64,000 nucleotides of DNA. Origin: Lucifuga dentata. Lineage: Eukaryota > Chordata > Actinopteri > Ophidiiformes > Bythitidae. Location of the stretch: NCBI GenBank assembly GCA_014773175.1, contig VXCM01001398.1:149515-213514 (forward strand), written 5' to 3'. The position numbers and the translations under genes are program-made. Positions 60,017-64,000 of this stretch are shown piece by piece. The first letter of the stretch is position 1. The number at the start of each line of letters is the position of its first letter. The notes beneath the pieces were generated by a model, which searched no databases, was not told the origin of the DNA, and was given only the letters and a program-made list of their open reading frames with translations.

Positions 60017-63000
60017 CTAGCTGCCTGGTAGGATGGGGTCAGACACGTGCCTCTGGATCTCCTGCACCTCTGTAGAAGTCTCCAGATGCTCAGGGAGGGA
60101 GGGGAAGCGCTGGCTGCCGCATAGAAGTCCAGAAGATCCTTGGGCCTCCGAGCTCATCAGAGGAGATGGGATGTCCACAGATGGAGGATGAAGTGGGTCG
60201 GCTTCTGGTGACATGGAGACAGTGTCATCAGAAGCCTGAGTGAGGTGGATCCCACTGGACAGGGAGTCCTTTGATTTGTGCTTGAAATTGGAGTCTGGAC
60301 TCTGAAAAGATAGGGAGAAATAAGCTTCATTCACTCAAGAATAGTTTCATAAAAGGAAAAGAAAAGCCAACACAGCACCTGCAGCGATGAGGAGGTGCTG
60401 TCAATCTGTACTGGTGGGATCAGAGGGACAGTGTGGACTGTGGGTGCTGCTGAGCTGTACAGGGTGGTGGGGTGAGGCGTGTGAGGGCTGGGTGACACGG
60501 CACTGTAGGCTGGGGGCACCAGCGCCATCTGCCTCTGGAGGAGCTGCAGGATCACACTGATGTCCGCTGTCATTCGGGTTTCCAGCCTTGGAGGGATAAA
60601 GGAGACAGACACACCAAAAAATGGCTTTTGGATTAGTCTTCATGTTCATAAATAAATAAATAAATAAAAATAAAAAAAATATATATATTAATAATTAAAG
60701 GACTTTATTTTTTGTTTTGATGCTGTGTTTCGCTGACAGCATTATGTTTTACAGATCACAAAGTCCTGTTTTCTTTCATATAATCCACACTCTTACCTCC
60801 TCCCATTCTGTGACTGACACACATACACACGCACACACCAAGTGCGCTCTGGGAATTGAAATGCAAAGACAGCATGAGAGGGTGGAGCTGTTGGCTCGAG
60901 ATAGCTAGCAAACACCAGCCAGTGAGTAAACAAAGCTAACACCCATGACAGAAAATGCCAGCAGGGGGTATAGCTCAGTGGTAGAGCATTTGACTGCAGA
61001 TCAAGAGGTCTCCGGTTCAAATCCGGGTGCCCCCTTCTTTTGATTCTGCTGCAGCCCAACATAAAACTCACTGGTTTAACTGAGACTGCAGCAGCTCCAG
61101 TCTGGATTCCAGCTCTCTCGGTCGGTCCTCTGTGCAGGGTGGGGCCTGGAAGCCATCTCTGACTGAGGACGGTCGCCTCTGGTTCTCAGAGAACTGGCTG
61201 GCTCTGCGATCTGGCCAGTAGCCATACAATCCCGACATACTGATCGGAGCTGCTGCTGCTGTGCACAAAAAGACCATATACTGTATAGTGAATCTCTGAG
61301 ATCAATTTCATTTATTTTCTGTTATTCAAGAAAGCTGTGCAATATACTTACTATTCCTTTAATTTAAGTTAGCACTTAGTTAAGTACTTAGTTTTAGTGA
61401 TTCAAAAAAGATGACTGCACCAAATGTTGGGAGCATAAAATATGATAACTGATTGTTCAAACTCAACACACTGGTGACTCATAGTTAGAACTCCACTTGG
61501 AAATGAGATTTGATGACTCAATTACAACTCAATAGTGCTCAAACTCTGATTCAAAGAGGGGAAACAAGAGAAGGAGTATATCTACTGAGCATTTTAACTC
61601 CTGCGTTTCATCAAGAGGACTTTATTTGCCATCATGGCTTTCCAAAACAGGAACCCAAATTTTGAGGGAGAGTTGTTTAAAGCCTCTGGGAGTATGTCAA
61701 CTTTTCTCTCATTTCACAAACTACACAATGTCCCCAAATACTTAGGGACAAATATGATTGATGTTTCCATGAGAGAAGAATATGATGTTTAGCCAATTAT
61801 AAAAGGTATGACTTTAGGAAACTTATTTTACATGGAGGATGTCTCTGGTTATGTGTGAGGGCCCAGATGGGAATTACTTTAAAAGTTATTTTCTGAAATA
61901 ACCCATTAGTGGAGGCTCTATAGAAATAAGTTATGAAAGGATTATATGCCTGAAGTAAATGTTTTTACCCGAGTACAGGGGACCTCCAAGGTCTACAGGT
62001 GGTCCGATGCCTGCTGAGGGTCCACTGGGAGGCAGTAGGTTAATCACTGCTGTGGGATAGTCTCTGTCGCTCCCGGGGGGATACAGCTCCCCCTTGCTGT
62101 GTCCCGTGGGCTTCATCTCCTCATCACTAGACTGGGAACAGATACTGCCACTGCTGCAGCGATTCTCCCAGTGAGACCCTGCCATCGAACCCCGGTGGTG
62201 GTTTGCCATTTGACAGGACTGGTCTGGGTAAGAGTCCTCATGGTCCATGCCATCTATGCCAACAGAGTCCAGGACAAGTCAGAAATCAAACATTTCACTG
62301 AAGTTTATGGAAGCTTGTTTACGACTGAGCATCTGGACCTCTTGCTTACCTGGCCGTTTTCGGCGACGCATGGAGCTTCTTCGTTGCCTCGTTCTGCGGT
62401 AGCCACACTCAGAGTCCCTGCGCGGGGTTGGCTGGTTTATTCTATCTGCCTGATACACATAAGCTTCAGTAATTCAACAATACTCTGCTGATCTCAAGCT
62501 TAAAGTGAAACATCCATCCCTGTCAGGCATCATATGTCTATAATATTTAATGTGTGGTCAATGTACTTATTTTAATCTATTTTCCAAACTAAATTTGTAA
62601 TATAAGAACTCAGATGGTGATGTTTTGTTGCCCTCTGGTGGCACTCACATCTCTCAGGTTGAAGGTGATCTCTAAATTGCTCCAGAACATGTCAGAGAAG
62701 TCAGGATACATGTCCAGCACCTCCAGCAGGTCGTCCCTGAAGATTTTGTGAAGGTCGCAGTAGGTCAAAGCCCTGACGTCAGCGCTGGATTTCCCGGGCC
62801 TCCCATACAGACTGATGGGTTCACCAAAGATGTCGTTCTTTCCTGTGGACCACAGCACAGAGAGAGGATCATAAACAAAGTCATGAAAACACATTAAAAA
62901 CAGCATCACAATTATTCTGATCCTCCTGCTAAGCACAAATTAAAGGCCAACTCAAACTCAGCGAAAAAAGAAATGGACTAGGCAGTCTGGATCTGAGTGC

Positions 63001-63658
63001 TGACCCTACTGGTGATCAATGCCTCTGTGAAATGGAAGTGGAGCTGTGCCTAAACACAGATGGCAATGCTACACACCACTATAGAGAGAAGTGTGTGTGT
63101 GGTGTGAAGGCCATTGTGACTTTTGCAGCTGTGTCTTTGCAGAAATGAAAAAAAGAAACAGATAAAATATGAAATAAACAGAAGTTACAAAACAGCACTG
63201 AAACAATTAATTAATCACTTAGTTGTAGTCACTTTGCAAGTGAAAATATAAACTTTTTGTGATTACAGCTTCACAGATGACAAGATTTGCTTATATTCTG
63301 CAGCAAAAAAAAATTTTATTTGGCTATTTAAAAACTTTCAACTTTAAGATTTCAGAGCTGGGTTTTGTCATGTTATCAAAAATTTTGTTGTGGTTTCCAG
63401 CTCACCCAGTATGGCCATGACCACATCATCTCTGAGGATCTCTATGGAGCCTCTGGAGATGAAATAGAGGGCGGTGAGAATGTCCCCGCTGTGGACTAAA
63501 GTGTCCCCTGGTGGAGCGTGGGTGGTCCTGAAACGCATGGCCAGAGCTCGCAGGCAGCCCTTGTTGGCCCCTCGAAAGGCTTTGCAGTTCTGCAGCAGGC
63601 TGCGGTTCAGATGCAGGCAGATGTCGGCCTGTAGACACTCTGGGAAACCTTTCAGCAC
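60017..63658 (-). CDS. kcnh6: KCNH6 (ERG2, Kv11.2) potassium channel, 3' part: cNBD homology domain to C-terminus
   Basis: Seven exons in view: 63658-63406, 62842-62649, 62449-62350, 62253-61969, 61258-61072, 60586-60379 and 60301-60017. They encode 503 residues and a stop, with consistent phases. The first two carry the C-linker end and cyclic-nucleotide-binding homology domain ([67 protein letters not shown]). A basic Arg-rich block follows, then a C-terminal coiled coil ([18 protein letters not shown]) that assists tetramer assembly in ERG channels. The end, [24 protein letters not shown], resembles KCNH6 more than KCNH2, and the dcaf7 neighbour agrees with human 17q23. Voltage sensor, pore and PAS domains lie beyond the right edge. 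The acceptor at 61259 is a run of CAG triplets, so small Gln/Ala length variants by tandem acceptor use are possible. Confidence 0.93.
60964..61035 (+). tRNA. tRNA-Cys (GCA), apparently functional, in a kcnh6 intron on the opposite strand
   Basis: 72 nt, intron-less, with a complete cloverleaf: GGGGGTA pairs with TGCCCCC, a D arm with GCTC and GAGC, an anticodon stem TTTGA/TCAAG around CTGCAGA (anticodon GCA at 60996-60998), and a T arm TCCGG-TTCAAAT-CCGGG. A and B boxes look intact, and a TTTT Pol III terminator follows at 61037-61040. It begins 108 bases from one kcnh6 exon edge to its right on the minus strand, so it is transcribed against the host gene. Confidence 0.93.
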
Positions 63659-63931
63659 CTGCAGAGCAACATGGTGGAATAAGTTAACTGGGAAAAATTA
63701 ATTTCATAGTTTTTGTCTCAGCCAAAGTGCATTTGAAAGAGACATTAAAGGTAACTGTGGAGTAAAAGAAAAGAGTGACGAGTCAAATGGTCATTGATTC
63801 AGCTGGGACACACAGAACAGTGGCTTCAATTGATTATTTGCACTCACATTAAATGGGCAGGCAGAGATGCTGTTCTGCGCTGTTGGGTGCCCAGAACCTA
63901 GCAGTAATGATGCACCTCATTACTAAAAACT

Positions 63932-63985
63932 ATTCAGATAGATAGATAGATAGATAACTTTATTGTCATTCAAGGACACGTAAAA
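63932..63985 (-). mobile_element. Retroposon 3' tail with (GATA)n microsatellite
   Basis: A GATA tandem run is followed by AACTTTATTGTCATTCAAGG. Read on the minus strand this is a LINE tail ending in GACAATAAAGTT plus a TATC microsatellite. Most of the element is outside the window. Confidence 0.5.
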
Positions 63986-64000
63986 AACAGTGCACTAGAA

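Noticed and set aside
60793..61071. A 92-codon open frame on the minus strand with [24 protein letters not shown] wording
   Set aside because: It is the antisense translation of the tRNA-Cys gene, a well-known source of false protein predictions.

Overview
The window is vertebrate nuclear DNA, almost certainly from a ray-finned (probably percomorph) fish. The genes have many short exons with GT-AG junctions, the encoded proteins match vertebrate families along their length, and the introns and spacers are full of fish-type transposon debris. There is no bacterial, plasmid or CRISPR content. Six protein-coding genes are supported by exon-by-exon reconstruction with consistent phases, plus two tRNA-Cys genes or gene copies.

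Layout. 1-2.9 kb: 5' end of tbc1d10b (minus, first coding exon plus a noncoding exon). 2.9-6.2 kb: spacer with a perfect CTCF-type motif and a hAT-like transposon with an exact 8-bp target duplication. 6.9-20.9 kb: complete hsd3b7 (minus, six coding exons, 366 aa). 20.9-26.2 kb: spacer holding a minisatellite and a decayed endogenous retrovirus (pol and env fragments) broken up by LINE tails. 26.2-46.4 kb: setd1a (minus, twenty coding exons), including a U12-type AT-AC intron. 46.4-48.2 kb: short spacer. 48.2-52.9 kb: complete ccdc47 (minus). 53.9-57.1 kb: complete dcaf7 (plus), head-to-head with ccdc47. 57.3-61.0 kb: two inverted copies of a tRNA-Cys gene. 60.0 kb to the right edge: 3' part of kcnh6 (minus; cyclic-nucleotide-binding homology domain to C-terminus).

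The genes are unrelated housekeeping or tissue genes and not a pathway. hsd3b7 is an ER bile-acid dehydrogenase, setd1a an H3K4 methyltransferase, ccdc47 an ER translocon chaperone subunit, dcaf7 a WD40 scaffold, kcnh6 an ERG potassium channel and tbc1d10b a Rab GAP. The interest lies in arrangement. The first three have human orthologues on 16p11.2 and the last three on 17q23, and the two blocks meet in about 2 kb between setd1a and ccdc47.

The assembly carries a systematic artefact. Seventeen isolated Ns mark contig joins, and six of these are flanked by unmerged 61-67 bp duplications. Two Ns fall in setd1a coding exons and break its reading frame. A 426-base gap lies in the setd1a 3' UTR. 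I found no undescribed gene system. The most notable items are the U12 intron, the inverted tRNA-Cys duplication that carries a piece of a kcnh6 exon edge, a TTAA-bounded MITE family with seven copies, and GCTAGC/GCTAAC clusters at four transcription-start regions.
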